From positions 1 to 16,164 of the forward strand of contig PFMH01000117.1 of the NCBI GenBank assembly GCA_002785325.1: DNA of 16,164 bases, read 5' to 3'. This DNA comes from a bacterium (Candidatus Howlettbacteria) CG_4_10_14_0_8_um_filter_40_9. Lineage in GTDB: Bacteria > Patescibacteriota > CPR2 > UBA1875 > GCA-2785325. The notes beneath the pieces were generated by a model. It was not told the origin of the DNA, searched no databases, and worked only from the letters and a program-made list of their open reading frames with translations. The position numbers and the translations under genes are program-made. Positions within the stretch are counted from its first letter, which is position 1. Every line of letters begins with the position of its first letter. Below are positions 6,956 through 13,903 of the stretch, one piece after another.

Positions 6956-7368
6956 ATACAAAAATAAAAGTACTTATAGTTGAAGACGACGAGGCCATAC
7001 TAAAGCTATACAATGCAAAACTGACACATTGGGGATTTGATGTTTCGGTTGCTAGGGATGGGAGAGAAGGGACAGAAAAAGCTAAAAGTATGATCCCGGA
7101 TATCATACTTCTCGATGTTATGATGCCGATCATGAATGGTTTTGAAGCCCTGAAGATTCTAAAAAAAGATCCGAAAACATCAAAGATACCAGTTGTCATA
7201 CTCTCAAACTACGGGGAACTTCCAAATGTCACAGAAGGATTTAACATGGGTGCCGACGACTATCTCATAAAGGCCGAGCATACACCCGAAGAGATAGTTG
7301 AGACGATAGAAGATATTCTGAAAGACAAATCTCCTATCATAGGGAAAGCGTTTAAAGAAACGTGCTAA
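6952..7368 (+). CDS. Single-domain response regulator (receiver only)
   Basis: This 138-residue CheY-like receiver has the acidic pocket E11-D12-D13, phospho-acceptor D55 (DIILLDVMMP), switch serine S85 (VVILSNYG) and conserved lysine K107 (ADDYLIKAE). No output domain follows; the last ~20 residues are a charged tail ending GKAFKETC. It should be phosphorylated by a histidine kinase and signal by protein-protein contact. The obvious candidate kinase is encoded at 8015-9634, beyond repeat block 2. Its start overlaps the upstream stop as ATGA, so it depends on the strong promoter at 5852. A receiver in the same operon as a secreted coiled-coil protein is unusual. Confidence 0.93.
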   Translation: MNTKIKVLIVEDDEAILKLYNAKLTHWGFDVSVARDGREGTEKAKSMIPDIILLDVMMPIMNGFEALKILKKDPKTSKIPVVILSNYGELPNVTEGFNMGADDYLIKAEHTPEEIVETIEDILKDKSPIIGKAFKETC

Positions 7369-7402
7369 AAAATAGTTAAATCCCAGCGGGAATCAAGAAC
7401 TC

Positions 7403-7850
7403 TTTTCCACTTTTTGACAGCTCTTTTCCTTTGTCATTCCCGCCACAGCTAGAATCCATATTTTGTATGCTTACTTTTTGATGCCAAAAAATAGCAAAAA
7501 GCTTCCCTCGACCCCGATGGACATCGGGGAAGGCACGCTACAAAATAGGTAAAACTTAAGAAAAATTTATCATTCAAGACCGAAAGTCGCATTCGCTAAA
7601 GCAGGGTCTTGTCTCCCGATCGTGGTCGGGAGAATATTCTAAATTTTTCAGTTTTACAGCTATTTCGGAGTTTACCCCGCAAAGCTAATTAATAGAAAAC
7701 AATAATATTTTGTGAAAACAAGGGGTTACTGGATTCCCGCCTGCGCGGGAATGACAAGAGCGGAGCGAGGCTATGGTCGGTACGAATGATAAAGGCGAGG
7801 AATCCAGACTTTGCTCATTCGATTGTTCTTTTTTCGAACTGATAGTCGGG
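7403..7850. repeat. Intergenic mosaic repeat, block 2 (MITE/REP-like)
   Basis: The 586 bp between the receiver gene and the kinase are non-coding and mostly repeat. Motif copies at 7403-7421 and 7470-7485 match those in blocks 1 and 3. TTGTCATTCCCGC (7431-7443) and its perfect inverse (7745-7757) bound a 327-bp unit. Inside are three hairpins: CCCCGATG/CATCGGGG (7512-7529), CAAGACC/GGTCTTG (7575-7581 with 7605-7611) and CTCCCGA/TCGGGAG (7613-7619 with 7626-7632). The right end forms an 8-bp stem with a 4-nt loop (7733-7752). 7747-7850 resembles 871-973. No transposase is encoded. Confidence 0.78.
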
Positions 7851-7914
7851 ATTTAAGACAAAAGCTATTATTGACGACCGCTAGAAGTGAGACTCTTACC
7901 AGAATTTAAAAACC

Positions 7915-7956
7915 GATTGCTTATGCTTGTAATAGCAATCTTCTTTTTGTTATATT
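7915..7956 (+). promoter_or_regulatory. Promoter of the kinase operon with overlapping inverted repeat
   Basis: TTGTAA (7927-7932), an 18-bp spacer and TATATT preceded by TGT (7951-7956) form a plausible extended -10 promoter. A 7-bp inverted repeat, GATTGCT (7915-7921) and AGCAATC (7934-7940), straddles the -35 box and is followed by a T-rich run. It could be an operator, or a weak terminator for upstream transcription. Confidence 0.45.
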
Positions 7957-8014
7957 GATAAACAAGCGAATTTATATCCGATTTGTGAAAAAAATTTTAA
8001 ACAAATTGCAAAAT

Positions 8015-9634
8015 ATGTCAAAAACAGACAGTATTCAGATTCCGAAGAGTTCTGAATCTATAGAAAAGGTTTATCGTATATCAGCAAAGTTGAGTTCCTC
8101 ACTAGATTTGGACAAGATATTGCAGGTTCTTTCCGAAAGTCTTTTGGATCTGACGGGTTTTGATATCTGCAATATCTTTCTGCCTGATCCGGACAATGGA
8201 GAGTACCTTTTAAATGTGTTTGCTTCCGATAAGGAACAGTATTTTGCAAAAGAAAGAGTTTTTTTGAAAAATACAAACCATCTAAAAGAGGTCTTCGAAA
8301 GTAAAAAGATAATGTTTTACTGCGGTTTAGAAAGAAACAAGATAAAACCCCGTCTTCTAAAATATTTCAGAAAGTACGACATTACTTGTTCTGTCCATAT
8401 CCCGATAGCTTTCCCTCGTAAGAAGCAGTTAGGAAAAAGCGACATAAAAGGATGTATCATTCTTGATAAAAGAAAATCTGCTTGTAATATTTATTCGAAA
8501 GAGCTAAATAAAAATATTTTGATGATAACAAACTTGGCCGCCATAGCTATCAATAATTTTCTTTTGCATGAAGCGTTCAAAAACCAAAGAAACAGATGGT
8601 ATGCCATATTTGAGGACACTACTGACGGTATCGTTATTGTTGATAATGAACTTAAAATAAATAATGCCAATAGGGCATTTAAGAAGATGGTTGACCTAGA
8701 AGCTAAAGAGGCAATTGGGAAGGATGTCGGGAAATTGTTTGAAAATGATAATCAGTATGATGTTATTTTAAAGAATTTGAAAGATGGCTTCGAAGGAGAA
8801 ACAATTCCTTCAATTAAAAGAGAGGTTATATTAAAGACAAAACTGGATACTCTCCCTGCTTCCTTAAGGATATCTTTTATAAAGAGTACTGAGAATTATC
8901 CTCGAGCTATCTTGTCATTTGAAGACATCTCGAAAGAAAAAGAACTTGAACATAACAAAGACGATTTCGTTTCCATAGTATCTCATGAGCTGAGGACTCC
9001 CATAACTGTCACAAGGGGGTATCTATCTCTCTTGGAAAGAAAAGAGTTCGGAGAACTAAATGATAAACAGGCAAGATTTCTCACAAAGACAATAAATAGT
9101 GCTGATAAAGTAGCATCGTTGCTTGAAGGGATACTTGAAGCGAACAGGTTATCTCTTGGAAAAATAAAACTGAAACTTGAACCCGTAAATCTGGTTAATA
9201 TTGTAAAAACCGTCATTTTAGATCTCAATAGCCTTTTTAAGGAAAGAAATATCAAAGTAGACATGAAAGAAAAGAAAATTCCTAAAGTTTGTGCTGATGA
9301 AATACGGCTTTATCAGATAATTTACAATATACTTGATAATGCCAGAAAATATTCCAGTAAAAATAGCAGAATCAATATAGGTTTTCAGGTAAAAGGTAAT
9401 AGGGTACTTTTGACGGTAGAAGATCATGGCGTTGGGATGTCATTCCTTGAAAAAAGGAATATTTTTAGGAGGTTTACTAGGACCGAAAACGCTTTGAGCA
9501 ACGAAGCGGGAGGATTTGGGCTTGGTCTTTACATCGTAAAAAGCTTAGTCGTATCCCACAAAGGGAAGATATGGGTAGAGAGCGAAAAAGATAAAGGAAC
9601 AAAAGTAAACGTTTTGCTAAATCAATATGAATAA
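8015..9634 (+). CDS. Soluble sensor histidine kinase (GAF-PAS-HisKA-HATPase)
   Basis: From the ATG at 8015 the product has 539 residues and no transmembrane segment, so it senses a cytoplasmic signal. A GAF-like domain (about 20-180: KLSSSLDLDKILQVLSESL, ILMITNLAAIAINNF) is followed by a PAS domain (about 195-305: WYAIFEDTTDGIVIVDNEL). The dimerisation/phosphotransfer box has H324 in SHELRTPITVTRGYLSLLE. The ATPase domain has the N box with N442 (YNILDNARKYS), G1 with D470 (DHGVGM), an F box (IFRRFTR) and G2 (GGFGLGLYIV, about 499-508). It is complete. GTG 7985 and TTG 7955 are possible earlier starts, but TTG 7955 lies within the proposed -10. It is followed by a receiver gene after 40 bp, its likely partner. 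Confidence 0.95.
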   Translation: MSKTDSIQIPKSSESIEKVYRISAKLSSSLDLDKILQVLSESLLDLTGFDICNIFLPDPDNGEYLLNVFASDKEQYFAKERVFLKNTNHLKEVFESKKIMFYCGLERNKIKPRLLKYFRKYDITCSVHIPIAFPRKKQLGKSDIKGCIILDKRKSACNIYSKELNKNILMITNLAAIAINNFLLHEAFKNQRNRWYAIFEDTTDGIVIVDNELKINNANRAFKKMVDLEAKEAIGKDVGKLFENDNQYDVILKNLKDGFEGETIPSIKREVILKTKLDTLPASLRISFIKSTENYPRAILSFEDISKEKELEHNKDDFVSIVSHELRTPITVTRGYLSLLERKEFGELNDKQARFLTKTINSADKVASLLEGILEANRLSLGKIKLKLEPVNLVNIVKTVILDLNSLFKERNIKVDMKEKKIPKVCADEIRLYQIIYNILDNARKYSSKNSRINIGFQVKGNRVLLTVEDHGVGMSFLEKRNIFRRFTRTENALSNEAGGFGLGLYIVKSLVVSHKGKIWVESEKDKGTKVNVLLNQYE

Positions 9635-9674
9635 ATAAAACCCACTGAAAAGACGGGTAGGGAAGGAGAGACAG

Positions 9675-10061
9675 ATGAAAAATAAAAAAGTTCTCATCGT
9701 CGAAGACGAAAAAGACATTCTCGAGATTTATAATGAAAGATTTTCTCTCGAAGGTATGCAGGTTACAGAAGCGATCTCGGGGATAGAGGGGATAGCATCC
9801 CTTAAAAAACAAGTTCCAGACATTATACTTTTAGACATCAGGATGCCCGAAATGAACGGTTTTGAATTCTTAAAAGAAATAAAAAAAGATAAAAAATACA
9901 GAGACATCCCAGTTCTTTTGCTTACAAATCTTGGCGAGCAAAAGATAGATATGGACAAAGACCTGGCTTTTGCCCTCGGGATAAAAGGATATCTCATAAA
10001 GGCAAAAAATACTCCCGATCAGGTGCTGGATAAAGTAAAAGAAATTCTGAATATCAAATAA
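9675..10061 (+). CDS. Single-domain response regulator (receiver only), second copy
   Basis: The 128-residue receiver carries E10-D11, phospho-acceptor D54 (DIILLDIRMP), switch threonine T84 (VLLLTNLG) and K109 (KGYLIKAKNTP). It has no output domain. GGAAGGAGA at about 9661 is a good ribosome binding site. Placement 40 bp after the histidine kinase marks it as the kinase's primary partner. It is clearly related to the receiver at 6952-7368 (shared IVED, PDIILLD, MNGFE, YLIKA..TP patterns) but uses Thr instead of Ser at the switch position and has GIKGY where the other has GADDY, so the two may differ in dephosphorylation rate or partner. Confidence 0.93.
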   Translation: MKNKKVLIVEDEKDILEIYNERFSLEGMQVTEAISGIEGIASLKKQVPDIILLDIRMPEMNGFEFLKEIKKDKKYRDIPVLLLTNLGEQKIDMDKDLAFALGIKGYLIKAKNTPDQVLDKVKEILNIK

Positions 10062-10072
10062 TCTTTTTTGGC

Positions 10073-10831
10073 TTGAAGAACAAAACTATCCGAGCAATTA
10101 TCCTAAAAAGCAAAGACTTTGGAGAAGCCGACCGGCTTCTCACTTTGTATTCTGTTGAAGCTGGCAAAACAAAAGCCAAGGCAAAGAGCGCAAGAAAGAT
10201 AAACAGCAAACTCGGCGGTTATCTGGATGCTATCTCTCTTGCAAGGATTGACTTGGTAATAGGGAAATCCATAGATACTGTCGTTGGAGTTACGAGTGAA
10301 AAACATTATGAAAAAATAAAGAAAAGCATCACAAAAACTTCTCTCAGTATCTTTTTTTGCGAGATGATCGATAAACTTTTTTTTGAAGACGATGTAAATG
10401 CGGAGATTTTTTTTATTCTGAAAGATGCTTTGGATATCCTGGAGGATATTGTCGATACGAGCGATTTTCTTTTACTAAAAGCCGTATTTGAATATAAGGT
10501 TCTGGAAAGTCTCGGACACAAACCAAAGATAGACTCCTGTGTTGTTTGCAAAAGCAAAGACTGTTCGAGGATGGTATTTGATTATCACCTAGGTGGTGTC
10601 CTCTGCAATAACTGTATCGATCAGGAAAAGAATAGCTGCAATGTAACCGAAAAAACTTTGAAGATACTAAATGCTTTTTCCAAGCTCCATATAAACGATA
10701 TTATGAAGTTAAAGGACGTTTCTGCGGATATGGCGGAAGTTTCTGATATCCTTAAAAATTTCAACAATTATACTTATGACAAACACTTTAAATCTGAAAG
10801 TTTTTGGAAGAAGAGTCTAAAATTGATTTAA
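10073..10831 (+). CDS. recO: DNA repair protein RecO
   Basis: RecO helps RecR and RecF load RecA onto SSB-coated single-stranded DNA during gap repair. The 252-residue product has the typical N-terminal OB-fold start (TIRAIILKSKDFGEADRLLTLYS, then GKTKAKAKSARKINSKLGGY) and a helical C-terminal region with a four-cysteine zinc site: C156/C159 and C178/C181 (SCVVCKSK and GVLCNNC). The start is TTG at 10073; there is no nearby ATG and the family's conserved N-terminus begins there. No ribosome binding site is evident. It lies 11 bp after the receiver gene and is probably co-transcribed, although no functional link between signalling and repair is implied. Confidence 0.93.
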   Translation: MKNKTIRAIILKSKDFGEADRLLTLYSVEAGKTKAKAKSARKINSKLGGYLDAISLARIDLVIGKSIDTVVGVTSEKHYEKIKKSITKTSLSIFFCEMIDKLFFEDDVNAEIFFILKDALDILEDIVDTSDFLLLKAVFEYKVLESLGHKPKIDSCVVCKSKDCSRMVFDYHLGGVLCNNCIDQEKNSCNVTEKTLKILNAFSKLHINDIMKLKDVSADMAEVSDILKNFNNYTYDKHFKSESFWKKSLKLI

Positions 10832-10840
10832 AATCATCTA

Positions 10841-11174
10841 TTTGTCATTCCCGCCCCCGCTCAGCGGGGATAAACTTCGGCGGGAATCCAGGAATAAGTT
10901 TATTTCTACTTTTTGATAGCCCTTCTTCTCTTTTGTCATCCTCGGGCTTGACCCGGGGATCCTGTTATTCTTCTTATTTGTGTCATTCTGGCTTGTCCAG
11001 AATCAGTATTCTATTTCCACTTTTTGGCAGCAAAAACTGGTCCGATGACTCCGCAGAGGATGCGTAGCGGACTCCATCGGAGAGGAAAAACTGCCCGGCT
11101 ACGCTACAAAATTGGCCTGGCACTAGTTATTCGCTACATTCTTAAAAAATTAACTCCCCCGATGGCCATCGGGG
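10841..11174. repeat. Intergenic mosaic repeat, block 3 (tandem REP-like hairpins)
   Basis: The 522 bp between recO and the 101-aa gene are non-coding. Three successive units each begin with GTCATT/GTCATC and fold: 10847-10855 with 10879-10887 (9 bp, enclosing a second 6-bp GC hairpin), 10938-10946 with 10952-10960 (loop CTTGA), and 10985-10991 with 10997-11003 (loop CTTGT). Motif copies at 10904-10920 and 11014-11031 match blocks 1 and 2. A hairpin follows (11042-11054 with 11067-11080), as does a perfect 18-bp palindrome at 11157-11174 that recurs nearly identically at 7512-7529. CGCTACAAAAT is also shared with block 2. Confidence 0.78.
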
Positions 11175-11286
11175 TCAAACAACATTATTTTAAGATATTC
11201 CGCTCATAAAGTGCGTCTCAATTTCTCCGCTGATGTCGGTAAGAGATAGGGTCAATGGAGGAACTAGACATGGTAGCTACCATTAA

Positions 11287-11315
11287 TTGACTTAACTTCT
11301 CAAATTAGATATTAT
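11287..11315 (+). promoter_or_regulatory. Promoter for the 101-aa gene and glyS
   Basis: TTGACT (11287-11292), a 17-bp spacer and TATTAT (11310-11315) predict a start near 11322 and a roughly 30-nt leader with AAGGA at 11345-11349. It lies just outside repeat block 3. Confidence 0.65.
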
Positions 11316-11353
11316 TATCGGGTAGAATAAGCATTTAGAGAGATAAGGACATT

Positions 11354-11659
11354 ATGGGTAAGAAAAGACCAAGATTGTCTTGGAAGTTAACTGATTATCA
11401 GAATAACAATATAGAGGTTTCTGAAGATATCGAAAAAATGCCCCATAAGACAGAGGGCGAGATGATGGATGAAACGGATATCGAAAAGTGGTTTACGGAT
11501 ATTATGGGAACTTTCAAGGTTTTGGGAGAACAAGACGAAGAGCTTTTTAAAGAACTATATGAATGTTTTGTGGAGGATACGATGTATCTAAAAGATTTAG
11601 GAAAGATATCAGATAAACAAGCAGAACTGTTTATAGAAAAAGATAACTTTAAATTATAA
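11354..11659 (+). CDS. Small acidic protein of unknown function upstream of glyS
   Basis: This 101-residue soluble protein begins MGKKRPRLSWKLTDYQ (basic) and becomes acidic and helical (DETDIEKWFTDIMGTFKVLG; EQDEELFKELYECFVEDTMY), with one cysteine. No family is recognised. A promoter at 11287 and AAGGA before the ATG support expression. It ends 30 bp before glyS and is probably in the same transcript. Its codon use and AT content resemble its neighbours. Confidence 0.65.
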   Translation: MGKKRPRLSWKLTDYQNNNIEVSEDIEKMPHKTEGEMMDETDIEKWFTDIMGTFKVLGEQDEELFKELYECFVEDTMYLKDLGKISDKQAELFIEKDNFKL

Positions 11660-11689
11660 ATAGACACACTAGGTTTTAAGGGAAAATAT

Positions 11690-13003
11690 ATGGAAAAAAA
11701 AGAACAAACAGTAACTATGGAAAAGATAGTAAATCTCTCAAAGAGGAGAGGTTTTGTTTTTCAAAATTCTGAAATTTATGGTGGGTTGGCTAGCTCCTAT
11801 GAATATGGCCCATTAGGAGTTGAACTAAAGAACAATTTAAAAAAGCTTTGGTGGAAAATGTTTGTACAGGAGAGGGCGGATATGGTCGGGATTGATGGGA
11901 ATATATTGCAATCTCCTAAAGTTTGGGAAGCAAGCGGACATGTTGAAAAATTTAAAGATCCTTTAGTAGAATGTAAGAAATGCCATAAACGTTTTAGGTC
12001 GGATAAGCTAGCGGATCCATCGAAGTGCCCAGAGTGCTCCGGACCATTTACTGAAGAAAAATATTTTTCTGGAATGTTTAAGACAGTTATAGGACCCGTA
12101 GAAAAAGAAGGTCTCGTAACTTATCTTCGCCCTGAAACAGCTCAGGCAATCTTTGTTGATTATAAAAATGTTTTAAGTTCCACAAATAAACGAATACCTT
12201 TTGGGATAGCTCAGATAGGCAAGGCTTTTAGAAACGAGATAACGACAGGTAATTTTATATTCAGGACCTATGAATTTGAGCAAATGGAAATAGAATACTT
12301 TATTTCTCCCAATGAAAATTGGAAAAAGATATTTGACAACTTTTTAAACCAAATGCATAAATTTGGTGAATTAGTCGGGTTGGACAAGGAAAAATATTTT
12401 GATCACAATATTCCTGACGGTGAAAGAGCGCATTATTCTAAAAAAACGATAGACATTGAATATGATTGGCTTTTTGGAAGAGACGAGCTGTGGGGTCTAG
12501 CATACAGGACGGATTTTGATCTTATAAATCATCAGAAAGCTTCCGGTATAGATATGGCTTATACTGATCCTATGAACAACGAAAAATATGTACCTCATGT
12601 CATAGAGCCTTCAATGGGGCTTGATAGGACAGTTCTAGCGGTACTTAGCGAATGTTATGATGAAGAGGAAGTGGGAGGAGAGTTAAGAACTGTTTTACGT
12701 CTTCCAAAAGCAATAGCACCTATAAAAATAGCTATCCTACCACTGTCTAAAAAAGAAGAACTAATATCAAAATCAAAAGAAGTTTATGATCTTTTGAAAA
12801 GTGACTATATGTGTGAATACGACGAAACCCAGTCCATCGGTAAAAGGTACAGAAGACAGGACGAGATCGGAACGCCATATTGCGTCACTGTTGATTTTGA
12901 TTCATTGGAAGACAAAAAAGTAACGGTAAGAGATCGGGACACTATGAAACAAGATAGGGTAGAGATAAGTAAGCTCGCAGAATATTTCGTAGAAAAGTTA
13001 TAA
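11690..13003 (+). CDS. glyS: Glycine--tRNA ligase, alpha2 (homodimeric) type
   Basis: This class II synthetase charges tRNA-Gly with glycine. The 437-residue product has the N-terminal signature KRRGFVFQNSEIYGG and YEYGPLGVELKNN. A Cys4 zinc site follows (C95, C98, C113, C116). Motif 2 is FRNE (180-183), with the glycine-pocket region FRTYEFEQMEIEYF after it. Motif 3 is GLDRTVLAVL (310-319). The anticodon-binding domain covers about 344-437 (IKIAILPL to the end). The length is on the short side for this type and no domain seems missing. AAGGGA at 11678-11683 fixes the ATG at 11690; ATG 11717 is a less likely alternative. The organism thus uses the single-chain enzyme, not the alpha2beta2 GlyQ/GlyS form. 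Confidence 0.96.
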   Translation: MEKKEQTVTMEKIVNLSKRRGFVFQNSEIYGGLASSYEYGPLGVELKNNLKKLWWKMFVQERADMVGIDGNILQSPKVWEASGHVEKFKDPLVECKKCHKRFRSDKLADPSKCPECSGPFTEEKYFSGMFKTVIGPVEKEGLVTYLRPETAQAIFVDYKNVLSSTNKRIPFGIAQIGKAFRNEITTGNFIFRTYEFEQMEIEYFISPNENWKKIFDNFLNQMHKFGELVGLDKEKYFDHNIPDGERAHYSKKTIDIEYDWLFGRDELWGLAYRTDFDLINHQKASGIDMAYTDPMNNEKYVPHVIEPSMGLDRTVLAVLSECYDEEEVGGELRTVLRLPKAIAPIKIAILPLSKKEELISKSKEVYDLLKSDYMCEYDETQSIGKRYRRQDEIGTPYCVTVDFDSLEDKKVTVRDRDTMKQDRVEISKLAEYFVEKL

Positions 13004-13086
13004 ATAATGGTGTGAGCAGCTTTGGAAAACTAAAATACTAGGGCAATCGTACAAAAAAATGCAAATTATTTTGAAGGAAAATTAGC

Positions 13087-13137
13087 TTGACAAGCCAGTA
13101 CTGGATCTGTAAAATCAATTATGCACTTGATTTTACA
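13087..13137 (+). promoter_or_regulatory. Promoter with overlapping perfect 11-bp inverted repeat, upstream of greA
   Basis: TTGACA (13087-13092), a 17-bp spacer and TAAAAT (13110-13115) make a near-consensus promoter in the 295-bp gap between glyS and greA. A perfect inverted repeat, TGTAAAATCAA at 13108-13118 and its complement at 13127-13137 with an 8-nt spacer, covers the -10 and the predicted start (about 13122). Only one arm would be transcribed, so a DNA operator fits better than an RNA hairpin. The leader to greA would be about 177 nt. The rest of the gap (13138-13298) holds no feature I recognise. Confidence 0.65.
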
Positions 13138-13298
13138 TTCAGCATAAGAATATCTTTTTCTGACAGATTTGTATCGCAAAATGGCCTTATAAAAAATCTT
13201 GGCGCATTATATAAATAAATAATAAGACAAACTTTAAGAAGATATTATGGGAATTCTCATAGTATTTTTTAAACGGCAGATAAAGGAAAGGAGAGTCC

Positions 13299-13769
13299 AT
13301 GACTCAGGATATGTTTCTAACTAAAGAAGGACAGGAAAAACTAAAAGCTGAACTTGATAAGCTTATCACTGTGAAACGAAAAGAAGTATCACAAAAGATA
13401 AAGAGTGCAAAGGAATTTGGTGATCTTTCAGAAAATGCAGAGTACTCTGAAGCAAAGGAAGAGCAATCATTTATCGAAGGAAGGATTCAGGAGCTCAACC
13501 ATGTTCTGAAAAATTCTACTATTATAGCTACTGGCGGAAACCAAACATGCGAAACTGTAGGAGTAGGATGCACCATTACCGTAGAGCTTGAGTCCGGGGA
13601 CATGAATCTCAGAATCGTGGGCTCAGCGGAAGCAGATCCAGAGCAAGGCTATATATCTCACGAATCTCCGATCGGAAAAGCGCTGATGGGGAGGAAAAAG
13701 GGAGACGAAGTCGATATTGAAGTCCCTGCCGGAACTATAAAATACAAGATAAAAAATATCCTGATCTAA
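13299..13769 (+). CDS. greA: Transcription elongation factor GreA
   Basis: GreA enters the secondary channel of RNA polymerase and stimulates cleavage of backtracked RNA. The 156-residue protein has the N-terminal coiled coil with the tip signature FGDLSENAEY; the acidic residues D42 and E45 coordinate the active-site metal. The C-terminal FKBP-like domain shows VGSAEADPEQ, ISHESPIGKALMGRKKGDEV and VPAG. Length is normal. AAGGAG at 13288-13293 fixes the start. The gene has its own upstream promoter and a strong terminator, so it is probably monocistronic. Confidence 0.97.
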   Translation: MTQDMFLTKEGQEKLKAELDKLITVKRKEVSQKIKSAKEFGDLSENAEYSEAKEEQSFIEGRIQELNHVLKNSTIIATGGNQTCETVGVGCTITVELESGDMNLRIVGSAEADPEQGYISHESPIGKALMGRKKGDEVDIEVPAGTIKYKIKNILI

Positions 13770-13787
13770 AAAAATATCTCAAACATA

Positions 13788-13825
13788 AAATCCCCCACAA
13801 TGTAGTTAGCATCGGGGGATTTTTT
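13788..13825 (+). terminator. Rho-independent terminator of greA
   Basis: AAATCCCCC (13788-13796) pairs perfectly with GGGGGATTT (13814-13822) around a 17-nt loop, followed by a T6 tract (13820-13825). It begins 19 bp after the greA stop. Confidence 0.9.
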
Positions 13826-13835
13826 GTATTATAAT
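13806..13835 (+). promoter_or_regulatory. Probable lysS promoter overlapping the greA terminator
   Basis: A consensus TATAAT (13830-13835) lies 18 bp after TTAGCA (13806-13811), which sits in the loop of the greA terminator. Transcription would start near 13842, with a leader of about 60 nt and no visible Shine-Dalgarno sequence before the lysS ATG. The -35 is weak. Confidence 0.5.
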
Positions 13836-13903
13836 GATTATGATCATTAGCATTTAACTATTGGCTATTTGAATACTAACAACCGATAACTAACAGCTAA
13901 CAT

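Noticed and set aside
7955..8014. Upstream TTG/GTG extension of the histidine kinase
   Set aside because: TTG 7955 overlaps the proposed -10 box and the added residues match no domain; the ATG at 8015 is preferred, though GTG 7985 cannot be excluded.
10804..11209. Two open frames (about 87 and 61 codons) within the intergenic region after recO
   Set aside because: They are made of repeat hairpins (PRSAGINFGGNPG-type translations of GTCATTCCCGC repeats), the first starts inside recO, and neither has a ribosome binding site or a protein-like composition.
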